Positions 1 to 6,310 of a stretch of 6,475 bases of DNA are shown piece after piece. Positions within the stretch are counted from its first letter, which is position 1; each line of letters opens with the position of its first letter. The notes beneath the pieces are model-generated. The model was not told the DNA's origin. It worked only from the letters and a program-made list of their open reading frames with translations, and searched no databases. The DNA is taken from positions 1-6,475 of the forward strand of contig JAHEIK010000225.1 of assembly GCA_024639415.1 (NCBI GenBank), read 5' to 3'. This DNA is from Planctomycetota bacterium (lineage in GTDB: Bacteria; Planctomycetota; PLA2; JAEUHO01). Position numbers and translations under genes: made by a program.

Positions 1-852
1 GACAGCATCGCGAATGCGGCGCTGCTCTTCGGTCTCACCCTGGGGCTCGTCGAGGAATACGGCGACGTCGGGGAGCGCATGGCGTTCCACGACTGCAAGG
101 CGAACTTCTACAACTCGGCGAGCAACGGCTTGCGTGCGGCGCTCCACTGGCTCGACGGGCGCACGCACGCTGCCGATGAGCTGATCCTCCTGACCCTGCC
201 GCTCGCGGCCAAGGGACTCAGCTCGGCCGGCGTGGCGGAGGCGGACATCAATCGCCTGCTCGACCTGATCGGCGAGCGCGTCAGCGCCGGCAAGACCGGC
301 TCACGCTGGATGCTCGACGGCTTCAACCGTCTGCGCGCGGTCGTGCCTCAGGACGAGGCGCTGCAGTCCTTGGTGCAGGGCTACCTGCAGCGGCAGCTGA
401 CCGGCCGCCCGGTGCACACGTGGGAGCCGTCGCAGATGCCCGATCGTGATCGCCGCCGTGCCGCGTACTTGAAGGTGGCGCAGATCATGAGCAAGGACCT
501 CATCACCGTGCACGAGGAAGACACGGTGACGCTGGCCGAGGCGATGATGCGCTGGGAGGGCATCCGCCACATCCCGGTCGAGAACCACGACGGCGAGCTC
601 GTCGGGATGTTCACGCTCGCCGACGTCGTGCAGGCACTGCGCAAGGGGATAGGCGACGACGAAGGCCTGCGCATCGGCGAGATCATGCACAAGGATCCGC
701 GCACGGTCAGCCCGGAGACGTCTACGCTGGACGCGATCCGGCTCATGCGCGACGAGAACCTCAGCGCGCTGCCCGTCGTCGAGGGCAAGAAGCTCGAGGG
801 CATCCTGACCGACAGCGACTTCCTGGTCGTCGCCGCCCGCCTCCTGGAATAG
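1..852 (+). CDS. GCS2-family ligase C-terminal part fused to two CBS domains (5' end outside window)
   Basis: The frame is open from base 1 and already encodes family-like sequence (LLFGLTLGLVEEYGD) before the first ATG at 79, so that ATG is very likely internal and the gene starts upstream. In the 283 visible residues, about 1-145 resemble the C-terminal part of the GCS2 glutamate-cysteine ligase / carboxylate-amine ligase family: a FYNSASNGL segment, then LDGRTHAADELI, a KTGSRW element and GRPVHTWE. Two CBS domains follow, at about 159-216 (VAQIMSKDLITV to MFTLADVV) and 224-281 (IGEIMHKDPRTV to GILTDSDF). Tandem CBS domains usually bind adenine nucleotides and regulate the attached enzyme. 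The inference is an ATP-dependent ligase joining an amine or amino acid to a carboxylate, controlled by adenylates; the substrate cannot be read here. The catalytic ATP-grasp-like core lies outside the window. The stop is 5 bp from the convergent neighbour. The CBS call is very secure; the GCS2 call rests on remembered family pattern. Confidence 0.88.
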   Translation, partial: DSIANAALLFGLTLGLVEEYGDVGERMAFHDCKANFYNSASNGLRAALHWLDGRTHAADELILLTLPLAAKGLSSAGVAEADINRLLDLIGERVSAGKTGSRWMLDGFNRLRAVVPQDEALQSLVQGYLQRQLTGRPVHTWEPSQMPDRDRRRAAYLKVAQIMSKDLITVHEEDTVTLAEAMMRWEGIRHIPVENHDGELVGMFTLADVVQALRKGIGDDEGLRIGEIMHKDPRTVSPETSTLDAIRLMRDENLSALPVVEGKKLEGILTDSDFLVVAARLLE

Positions 853-857
853 CCCGC

Positions 858-1109
858 TCAGCGCAGGCTCCACCACAGCAGCGCCCCGCATGCCACGGCG
901 AGGGCGCCGAGCAGCGGATAGGTCCCGGGCCAGGCCGCCAGCTTGTGGAGGAAGCCGATCCGCGTCACGCCGCGGGCCTCCGCACTGCCGCGGGCCAGCT
1001 GGCGCCGCAGCAACTGGACGCGCGCGAGGATCCACAGCAGCAGGGCCAAGCCCACCAGGGCGACCGTGGTGAGGGGATGCGGGGGCGGGACGTCTTCGAA
1101 GGCGAGCAT
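858..1109 (-). CDS. Small two-span membrane protein of unknown function
   Basis: This 83-residue protein has two hydrophobic segments, at about residues 12-30 (TTVALVGLALLLWILA) and 63-80 (YPLLGALAVACGALLWW). A basic, Arg-rich stretch of about 30 residues (QLLRRQLARGSAEARG) joins them. By the positive-inside rule the loop would be cytoplasmic, with both ends outside the membrane. I do not recognise the family. It is accepted as a gene because it fills the space between two secure genes, has a clean membrane pattern and an ATG start, and lacks a better competitor on the other strand. No good Shine-Dalgarno sequence precedes the ATG, so the start is uncertain. It is transcribed divergently from sodN with 55 bp between starts and converges on the GCS2-CBS gene with a 5-bp gap. 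A role with sodN is possible only by position. It does not look like the SodX maturation peptidase. Confidence 0.65.
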   Translation of the reverse strand: MLAFEDVPPPHPLTTVALVGLALLLWILARVQLLRRQLARGSAEARGVTRIGFLHKLAAWPGTYPLLGALAVACGALLWWSLR

Positions 1110-1123
1110 CGCTCATGGAGGGA

Positions 1124-1129
1124 TATCAT
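1124..1129 (+). promoter_or_regulatory. Possible -10 element for sodN
   Basis: TATCAT matches the sigma-70 -10 consensus at five of six positions and lies 35 bp before the sodN ATG, in the only AT-richer spot of the 55-bp divergent gap. No -35 hexamer resembling TTGACA is visible at the usual 16-18 bp spacing. The call is therefore weak and needs transcript-start data. Confidence 0.25.
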
Positions 1130-1153
1130 GGCGCGCCCTCGAGAACCTCTTTC

Positions 1154-1158
1154 AGGAG
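1154..1158 (+). promoter_or_regulatory. Ribosome binding site of sodN
   Basis: AGGAG lies 6 nt before the ATG at 1165. It decides the start: the frame is open well upstream (to 943), but only this ATG has a good Shine-Dalgarno sequence and is followed directly by a signal peptide. Confidence 0.8.
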
Positions 1159-1164
1159 CCTCCC

Positions 1165-1236
1165 ATGATCCGCTTCGCCCTCGCCGCCGCCGTCTTCTGC
1201 CTGCTGCCTCTCTCTGCCGCCCGCGTCGCCGACGCG
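1165..1236 (+). other. Signal peptide of SodN
   Basis: This segment encodes the 24 residues before HCEVPC. It has a short N-region with one Arg, a hydrophobic core of about 15 residues and an ADA ending at -3 to -1, as signal peptidase I prefers. There is no lipobox before either nearby Cys. Cleavage here exposes exactly the His needed as the first nickel ligand. Confidence 0.85.
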
Positions 1237-1647
1237 CACTGCGAGGTGCCCTGCGGCATCTTCGCCGACCAGATGCGCTTCGAGCAGATGCTCGAGGACA
1301 CCGCCACGATGAAGAAAGCGATGATCCAGCTCGGTCAGCTCGCGGGCAAGACCGACGCCCAGTCGATCAACCAGGCCATCCGCTGGGTCAACACGAAGGA
1401 AGACCACGCGAAGCACACGCAGCACACCATCGCGCAGTACTTCATGGCGCAGCGCATCAAGACCTCGCAGGAGAACTACGTGGAGCGCCTGACGACGGCG
1501 CACGCCGTGATGACCGCGGCGATGAAGTGCAAGCAGACGACCGACACCGCCAACGCCGACGCGCTCAAGAAGGCCATCCTCGCCTTCCACGAGGCCTACG
1601 CGGGCAAGAAGGCGGCCCACGACGGCCACAGCCACGATCACAAGTGA
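1165..1647 (+). CDS. sodN: Nickel superoxide dismutase precursor, exported form
   Basis: The product is 160 residues and converts superoxide to oxygen and hydrogen peroxide. Residues 1-24 form a Sec-type signal peptide: MIRF, a hydrophobic FALAAAVFCLLPLSAA core, then RVADA. The Ala-Asp-Ala site would release a mature protein beginning HCEVPCGIF, which matches the nickel-hook motif HCxxPCGxY. In this motif the N-terminal amine, His1, Cys2, Cys6 and a backbone amide hold the nickel. Phe replaces the usual Tyr at mature position 9. Other matching segments are MRFEQM (Glu16, probable partner of His1), WVNTKEDHAKH and QYFMAQRIK (Tyr68, likely equivalent of the second active-site Tyr). The mature length of 136 compares with about 117 in Streptomyces, and the extra part includes a C-terminal HDGHSHDHK tail with four His that could bind nickel. 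No twin-Arg motif is seen, so export unfolded and nickel loading outside the cytoplasm are inferred. No sodX-like protease gene is next to it. The gene appears monocistronic. Confidence 0.93.
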   Translation: MIRFALAAAVFCLLPLSAARVADAHCEVPCGIFADQMRFEQMLEDTATMKKAMIQLGQLAGKTDAQSINQAIRWVNTKEDHAKHTQHTIAQYFMAQRIKTSQENYVERLTTAHAVMTAAMKCKQTTDTANADALKKAILAFHEAYAGKKAAHDGHSHDHK

Positions 1648-1666
1648 GCCGGCTTCGCCGGCTCAC
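1644..1666. terminator. 10-bp perfect stem-loop over the sodN stop codon
   Basis: GTGAGCCGGC, loop TTC, GCCGGCTCAC: a perfect 10-bp GC-rich stem that includes the TGA stop of sodN. No T-tract follows, so Rho-independent action in the classical sense is unproven. It may instead protect the mRNA 3' end. Symmetry lets it act on transcripts from both converging genes. Confidence 0.55.
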
Positions 1667-1667
1667 G
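1649..1667 (+). repeat. 19-nt direct repeat, copy 1
   Basis: CCGGCTTCGCCGGCTCACG occurs here and again, identical, at 1720-1738 in the same convergent gap. The core CCGGC-TTC-GCCGG is itself a hairpin. Such elements are often scattered between genes in high-GC genomes (REP-like); whether that is so here cannot be seen from one window. Confidence 0.75.
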
Positions 1668-1683
1668 TGTAGGGGCGCCCCAA

Positions 1684-1706
1684 GTTCGCCCGCCTAGCGG
1701 GCGAAC
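1684..1706. terminator. 10-bp perfect stem-loop in the convergent gap
   Basis: GTTCGCCCGC, loop CTA, GCGGGCGAAC: a second perfect 10-bp stem between the convergent ends of sodN and the MFS/spermidine-synthase-like gene. A 10-bp palindrome, GGGGCGCCCC, sits at 1672-1681 just before it. This is probably part of a bidirectional termination region, though there is no U-tract on either strand. Confidence 0.55.
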
Positions 1707-1719
1707 GCGTGCGCGCCCT

Positions 1720-1738
1720 CCGGCTTCGCCGGCTCACG
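1720..1738 (+). repeat. 19-nt direct repeat, copy 2, with short hairpin
   Basis: This is an exact copy of 1649-1667. Here only the 5-bp stem CCGGC-TTC-GCCGG (1720-1732) forms locally, because the left flank differs. Its right half can also pair with the left arm of the 1644 stem. It lies 30 nt past the stop codon of the minus-strand gene, where it could serve as that gene's terminator. Confidence 0.7.
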
Positions 1739-1767
1739 ACCCACACGGCCTGCGGCGGCACGGGTCC

Positions 1768-4161
1768 CTACCGCCTGCTGCGCAACCCACCATCCGCGCG
1801 CTTGCGCACGACCGGCGCGAGCAGGCTCTCGACCGGTGCATGGTCGTCCGTGAGCGCTACCGCTCCCGTCTGCGCGATCAGCCACACCCAATCCTTGGCC
1901 GTGAGTTCCAGCACGTCGAGCGGGCGTCCCCGGTCGTCCTTCAGCGCTTCCCACGTCAGCGGCGCGTCCGAGGCCACCAGCATGAACGTCTCCTGTTCGC
2001 GTGGCTCCGTCCCCGCCAGGTGCAGCACGCGTACGTTCTCGAACACCTCGGCCAGGGTGCCCATGAACGCGGCAAGAAACCGACCGCTCTCCAGGGAGTC
2101 GATCATGTTGACGATGTAGACGCCGTCCTTGGCCATGCGCGCCTTCACGGCCCGCGCGAACTCCAGCGTCGTCAGATGCCACGGCACGCCGAGATCGTGG
2201 AAGGCGTCGCCGAAGACCAGGTCGAAGCCCCAGTCCTTGTGCTCGAACTTGCGCAGCGCCGTGCGCGCGTCCTCGTGCAGCACGCGGTGCCGCTTGTCGT
2301 AGCGCAGCCCCAGGTGCTCCGTCGCCACCCGCGTCACAGCCGGGTCGATCTCCGCCGTGTAGAGATACGCTGTCTGCGGATACAGCGCGCGCAGGCGCCG
2401 CTGGAAGGTGTAGGCGCCGCCGCCGACGAAGAACGCATGCACGTCGCCGGCGCGCTTGGGCCATAGCTCCCGCACGAGCGCCCCGGTGAGGATCTCGTAC
2501 TCGTACTCGAGCCACAGCGGATCCTGCATGTCCACGAAGCCGTGGACGAAGCGGTCCAGCGTGAGGAGCTTCACCTCGTGCTTCGTGCGGGCGTGCAGCC
2601 GTCTGGCGGCCTCGCGGTTGCCGAGCTCCTGGATGCCCTCGACGAGGTGCTGCAGCTGCTCCGCGCTCATCGGTCCCTTCCAGTACATCAGCCGGCGCTC
2701 GCGGTCGAAGGAGAGCTGCTCGCTGAGGAGGGGATCGTTCGCGACGTAGCGGATGTCCATCGCCTCGTGCATGTACACCCAGCGCACGTCGTGCGGCTCC
2801 ACGCCGATGTGGAAGTAGCGGCTGTCCTCGACGTGCGTGCCCGGATGATCCTCGCGGATGCCGATGCGCAGGCCCACATCACGCACGCCCTCCAGCGGCA
2901 GCGCGATGAGCAGGGCGACGACCGCGAGCGTGCCGATCCACGGCAGCTCGCCCTTGCCGCCAAGCCGCCACGATGCGAGCGCCAGGCCCAGCGCGAGCAC
3001 CACGATCAGCAACTGCACCTGCAGTAGGGGAATCAGCACGAGGCCCGTCAGCACCGAGCCGGCCACGGCGCCCCAGGTTCCGATCGCGTAGAGGCGCCCC
3101 ACGGTGCGGCCGTCCACGACGGGGTCGCGCAGTGCTGCGCGGATCACGACCGGCGTGAGCGTTCCGATGGCCAGCGCGGGGAGCAGGAAGCCCGCGGCGA
3201 CGGCCAGCAGCGTGCGCAGCATCCAGGGCAGGTCGAGGCCCACGGCCTGCGTCATCAGGGCGGGCGTCCAGAGGCAGGTGGCTACGCCCACGGACGCGGC
3301 CAAAAGCAGCTTGCCGAGCAGCGCGCGCGGCTCGTGGCGATCGGCGAGTCGCCCGCCCAGCGCGTTGCCCAGCCCCAGCGCGATCAGCACGACGCCGATC
3401 ACCGACGTCCAGGTGTAGACCGACGTGCCCAGGCGATTGGCTGCCACGCGTGCCGCGATCACCTCGACGATGAGCAGCGCCGCGCCCGCGAGGCCCGCGA
3501 GCAGGATCCACGCGCGCGGTAGCCCTTCCGGCGGCTTCCCGCCGGCGCGCCGGGCGCCGGGCGGCACGGTCGCCGCCATGGGAATGCAGCACAGCAGCAG
3601 GGCACCGGCGCCGAGGTAGATCGCGCGCGTGCCCACGTGCGGGACGAGCAGGAAGCCCGTGATGAACGTGCCGAAGACGCTGCCGATGGCGCCGGCGCCT
3701 CCGATCATGCCCAGCGCCTTGCCGGGCAGGTCCGTCGCCGCGAGCACGGAGCGTCCGAGCGCGGGGCCGATGAGGCCCACCCCGACCGCTCCCGGTCCGA
3801 AGGCGATCGCGATCGCCACGACCGTGCGCAGGCCGTGGGGGAGGCCGGCCAGGCCGCCCTGGCGCAGCCAGCCGTCCAGCACCACGGCCAGCGCGATGAG
3901 CAGGCCCGCCGCCGCGAACATCAGGGGCAGCGTCCGCGGCCGTCCCCGGTCGGCGAGCCGTCCGCCGATCATGTTGCCGATCGCCATGCCCGCGAGGAAT
4001 ACGCCGAAGATCGTGCTCCACGTGATCAGCCCCGCGCCGAGGTGCGGCGCGGTCAGGCGCGGTGCCGCCAGCTCGGCGGCCATCACGCCCGCGCCTGCGA
4101 GGAACGACAGCACGAGCAAGCGCACGTAGGGCGAGCTGCGCGGGGCGTCGCTCGCTGTCAC
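1768..4161 (-). CDS. Fused MFS/spermidine-synthase-like membrane protein
   Basis: The product is 797 residues from a GTG at 4161. This start was chosen because its GTGA overlaps the upstream stop and because membrane sequence begins right after it. Residues about 12-425 form some 13-14 transmembrane segments in two related halves: WSTIFGVFLAGMAIGN-GGRLADR near 48-72 and WTSVIGVVLIALGLGN-GGRLADR near 251-275. Residues about 530-780 resemble a spermidine-synthase Rossmann domain: FVGGGAYTFQRRL (578-590), AEIDPAV (603-609), EDART, FDLVFGDAF (646-654), WHLTTLEF and TDDHAPVESLL (771-781). The loop has D652 but lacks the DxxD pair of true spermidine synthases, and GGGAYT lacks the usual acidic gatekeeper, so aminopropyl transfer is doubtful and an S-adenosyl-type ligand is a guess. 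About 55-60 extra residues (475-530, with LSFDRERRLMYWKGPMSAEQ) interrupt the N-terminal beta part of this domain. It is the last gene of the minus-strand run. Confidence 0.88.
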   Translation of the reverse strand: MTASDAPRSSPYVRLLVLSFLAGAGVMAAELAAPRLTAPHLGAGLITWSTIFGVFLAGMAIGNMIGGRLADRGRPRTLPLMFAAAGLLIALAVVLDGWLRQGGLAGLPHGLRTVVAIAIAFGPGAVGVGLIGPALGRSVLAATDLPGKALGMIGGAGAIGSVFGTFITGFLLVPHVGTRAIYLGAGALLLCCIPMAATVPPGARRAGGKPPEGLPRAWILLAGLAGAALLIVEVIAARVAANRLGTSVYTWTSVIGVVLIALGLGNALGGRLADRHEPRALLGKLLLAASVGVATCLWTPALMTQAVGLDLPWMLRTLLAVAAGFLLPALAIGTLTPVVIRAALRDPVVDGRTVGRLYAIGTWGAVAGSVLTGLVLIPLLQVQLLIVVLALGLALASWRLGGKGELPWIGTLAVVALLIALPLEGVRDVGLRIGIREDHPGTHVEDSRYFHIGVEPHDVRWVYMHEAMDIRYVANDPLLSEQLSFDRERRLMYWKGPMSAEQLQHLVEGIQELGNREAARRLHARTKHEVKLLTLDRFVHGFVDMQDPLWLEYEYEILTGALVRELWPKRAGDVHAFFVGGGAYTFQRRLRALYPQTAYLYTAEIDPAVTRVATEHLGLRYDKRHRVLHEDARTALRKFEHKDWGFDLVFGDAFHDLGVPWHLTTLEFARAVKARMAKDGVYIVNMIDSLESGRFLAAFMGTLAEVFENVRVLHLAGTEPREQETFMLVASDAPLTWEALKDDRGRPLDVLELTAKDWVWLIAQTGAVALTDDHAPVESLLAPVVRKRADGGLRSRR
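4158..4161 (-). other. GTGA stop/start overlap coupling two genes
   Basis: On the minus strand, the TGA of the anchored beta-rich protein and the GTG of the MFS/spermidine-synthase-like protein share GTGA. A GAAGAG stretch 8 nt before the GTG could serve as ribosome binding site. Such overlaps usually mean coupled translation and fixed stoichiometry. Confidence 0.8.
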
Positions 4162-5618
4162 GGGCGGCGCTCTTCGATGACCAGGGTCGTGACCTCGCCC
4201 GCCTTCACCATGACCTGCTCCCGCCGCGACGCCCGGCCTGCTTCGTCGTCCCATTCGACGAGCACCTCGGTCGCTTCCGTCGCCGCGACGTGCTTGAACG
4301 TCACGCTCTCCGCCAGGCCAGGGATCGCGGTTGCCGTGCGCTCGAAGGGGTGCCCGAGGAGGTGGACGGTCGCGCCGCGCGCCTGGCCGAAGGCGCCCTC
4401 GCCGAAGCGCACGATCAACGTCCCGTGGCGACGCTCGCTGAACGTCGCCGTCGCCTGCGCCGCACCGGCCACGACGTCGAACGCGACGGTCGCATCCAGC
4501 GGCGGATACGCATCCGAGCCGCCCACCACGAGGGCGAGTCGATACGAGCCGGGACGCGGCAGCGCCACGTAGCTGCTCCCGTCTCCTGGCGCAAGCTGCG
4601 CGCCCGGCTCCACCTCGTCGCCCGACGCGTACGTGCGGACGAGCACACTGCGCTTGGTGAGGTCGACCTCCGGATGCGCCAGCGTCAGCCAAACGGCGGG
4701 CTGCGACGGCGTCACCTCGAAGCCGGCGCCGCCGAGCACGGTGAGCGTCGTCGTGCCCGGGAAGAAGTCGAGGTCGAACTCGAGTTCGTAGCGGCCCTTG
4801 CCCGTGCGCCGCGCGATGAAGCGTCCGTCCTTCTGTACGCGCACGATGGCCAGGGGGATGCGGCCGCCGTCGTCGGTGATCTCGGTGACCCGCGCGCGTC
4901 CTCCCAGGGACGGCGGCTTGGGCCCGTCGCCCAGCACGACCTGCCCGAGGATGACCTGCACCTCGTCGGGCTTCAGGACCTCCTCGACGACGTGCCCCGC
5001 CGCGGGCGCCTCCACGAGTCGCCTGCGCGTCGCCACGCCGATGGTGCCCTCGTCGTCGGGCTCGCCTTCGAGGCGGACCTCGATGGGCTGGGACGCGTCG
5101 TAGATGCGGTAGCTCGCCGGAGCGCCCTGGCGCGCGACCTGGCGGCCGCCGATCGCTTCCCAGGCGGGGTGCCCTCCCTCGGCCGCAGCCGGAAACGCCT
5201 TGCAGGGGCCCAAGTGCGTCTGGTCCACGTAGAGGCGCAGGACGCCATGCTGCGTGAGGGCCAGGCGCATCGACCACGTGCCGTCGGCGCGCTGCTCGAT
5301 GACGGGAGCGTCGTCCGCGCGTAGCGCGTGGAACGGGGCGTGGACCTTGATGGCGCGAGCGATCGTCTCCGGCGACGGCTCGTCGAGCTCGCGCAGGATC
5401 ACACCCGCGAGCCGCGCGCGTCCGGCCCCGTCGACGCGTAGACGCTTGTTCTCGAACACGCGCTCGATCTGCGCCGCCTTGACGGGGGCGCCGCGCCGGT
5501 CGGCGACCTCGACCACGACGACGAGGCCAGTCGTGCTCTCCGGTTCGGCGCGCACGATCCACCACGCAGCGGCGGCCAGGCCGGCGAGGATCAGCGCTGT
5601 GAGCAGGCGGCGTCCCAT
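4158..5618 (-). CDS. Unrecognised beta-rich envelope protein with N-terminal membrane anchor
   Basis: The product is 486 residues, starting at MGRRLLTAL. An in-frame GTG at 5654 would add 12 residues, but the ATG puts the basic residues directly before the hydrophobic stretch. Neither start has a clear Shine-Dalgarno sequence. Residues 5-22 (LLTALILAGLAAAAWWIV) form a membrane anchor or uncleaved signal. The rest is soluble, with one Cys, and alternates short hydrophobic strands with turns. Residues about 32-95 (VVVVEVADRRGAPVKAAQI, then DGAGRARLAGV) resemble a carboxypeptidase-regulatory-like / Ig-type fold. Further strand-rich repeats follow at about 250-320, 345-395 and 398-480. No catalytic motif is visible. 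It overlaps the next gene by 4 nt (GTGA), which predicts translational coupling, and follows the M50 gene by 42 bp. The inference is a periplasmic or surface-side binding or scaffold protein that accompanies the membrane fusion protein. The real family is unknown to me. Confidence 0.82.
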   Translation of the reverse strand: MGRRLLTALILAGLAAAAWWIVRAEPESTTGLVVVVEVADRRGAPVKAAQIERVFENKRLRVDGAGRARLAGVILRELDEPSPETIARAIKVHAPFHALRADDAPVIEQRADGTWSMRLALTQHGVLRLYVDQTHLGPCKAFPAAAEGGHPAWEAIGGRQVARQGAPASYRIYDASQPIEVRLEGEPDDEGTIGVATRRRLVEAPAAGHVVEEVLKPDEVQVILGQVVLGDGPKPPSLGGRARVTEITDDGGRIPLAIVRVQKDGRFIARRTGKGRYELEFDLDFFPGTTTLTVLGGAGFEVTPSQPAVWLTLAHPEVDLTKRSVLVRTYASGDEVEPGAQLAPGDGSSYVALPRPGSYRLALVVGGSDAYPPLDATVAFDVVAGAAQATATFSERRHGTLIVRFGEGAFGQARGATVHLLGHPFERTATAIPGLAESVTFKHVAATEATEVLVEWDDEAGRASRREQVMVKAGEVTTLVIEERRP

Positions 5619-5660
5619 GGCGCAGACTCTACTCGGACGCACCCATGGCCCCACGCTGTG

Positions 5661-6305
5661 CTAGATGAAGAGCTCGAGGTAGGCGTCGGCGATCTTCCCA
5701 GCCGTATCGAAGATCCGACCGGCGAAGAAGAACACCAGCAGGAACGCGCCCATGAAGAAGGGTTGGTTGTCCGGATTGCGCATGATGCGCCGGAAGGGCG
5801 GGCTGAAGTCGGCCAGCACGGTGGAGCCGTCCAGCGGCGGCAGCGGCAGCATGTTGAACACGCAGAGGACAAGATTGATCATCCCGAACAACCAGAAGAA
5901 CTGCTGTCCGGCGGTCGGCACGCCCTCGGGGCCGAGCGTGCCGTTCTTGATCCACAGCGCGAAGATCGTCAGGCCGATGAGCGCGAGCAGCAGATTGGTC
6001 AGAGGCCCTGCAGCCGCGACCATGGCGTTGCCGTAGCGGCTGCGGAAGCGGCTCGGGGTGACGGGCATCTGCCCGAACGCGATGCCGGCCATGACGAGCA
6101 GGAAGAGCGAGAACCCACCCATGTGCACCATGGGGTTCCACGTCATGTGGCCTGTGACGAGGGGGGTGTCGTCGCCCTGCCAGATCGCCGCGGCGCCGTG
6201 CGCCAGCTCGTGCAGCACGACGCTGATGATCACGGCGACCACGATCGAGACGAAGAACGTCGGATTGGTGGTCAGGTACTCGATGAAGAGGCCGAGGACG
6301 GGCAC
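5661..6305 (-). CDS. M50 family site-2-protease-like membrane zinc metallopeptidase
   Basis: The product is 214 residues from GTG at 6305, 5 nt after the peroxiredoxin stop. A longer in-frame ATG at 6374 would run back through the peroxiredoxin gene and encode only low-complexity Arg/Gly-rich sequence, so it is rejected. About five to six hydrophobic segments are present. HELAH at 32-36 supplies two zinc-binding His and the catalytic Glu, in a membrane segment (VVAVIISVVLHELAHG). NMLPLPPLDG at 151-160 supplies the distal Asp159 zinc ligand, and AAAGPLTN at 98-104 is the usual GP element. There is no PDZ domain, so this is the short, compact type. Family members cut transmembrane substrates within the membrane, often releasing transcription regulators, but no anti-sigma or other substrate gene is visible here. 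GAAGGA lies 12 nt before the GTG, which is rather far; an in-frame CTG at 6314 would overlap the previous stop but is a rare start. Confidence 0.9.
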   Translation of the reverse strand: MPVLGLFIEYLTTNPTFFVSIVVAVIISVVLHELAHGAAAIWQGDDTPLVTGHMTWNPMVHMGGFSLFLLVMAGIAFGQMPVTPSRFRSRYGNAMVAAAGPLTNLLLALIGLTIFALWIKNGTLGPEGVPTAGQQFFWLFGMINLVLCVFNMLPLPPLDGSTVLADFSPPFRRIMRNPDNQPFFMGAFLLVFFFAGRIFDTAGKIADAYLELFI

Positions 6306-6310
6306 GACGG

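Noticed and set aside
301..1116. Minus-strand open frame of 271 codons
   Set aside because: It runs antisense to the CBS domains and through another frame of the small membrane gene. The translation is Arg/Ala/Pro-rich low complexity, as expected from high GC.
1121..1143. Cluster of restriction sites (GATATC, GGCGCGCC, CTCGAG) resembling a cloning polylinker
   Set aside because: It is joined smoothly to native genes on both sides with no other vector sequence, and GC-rich palindromes arise often by chance in such DNA.
1165..1242. SodN as a lipoprotein
   Set aside because: Neither Cys12 nor the Cys of the HC motif is preceded by a lipobox; the residues before them are AVF and DAH. Lipidation of the second would destroy the nickel hook.
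4062..5324. Plus-strand open frame of 420 codons
   Set aside because: It lies opposite the anchored beta-rich protein and the start of the membrane fusion gene. The product is Arg-rich with no domain or signal, so it is a codon-bias shadow.
4162..5565. N-terminal extension of the MFS/spermidine-synthase-like frame
   Set aside because: The frame is open for 468 more codons, but they overlap a better-supported gene and give Arg/Gly-rich sequence. Membrane sequence starts right after the GTG at 4161.
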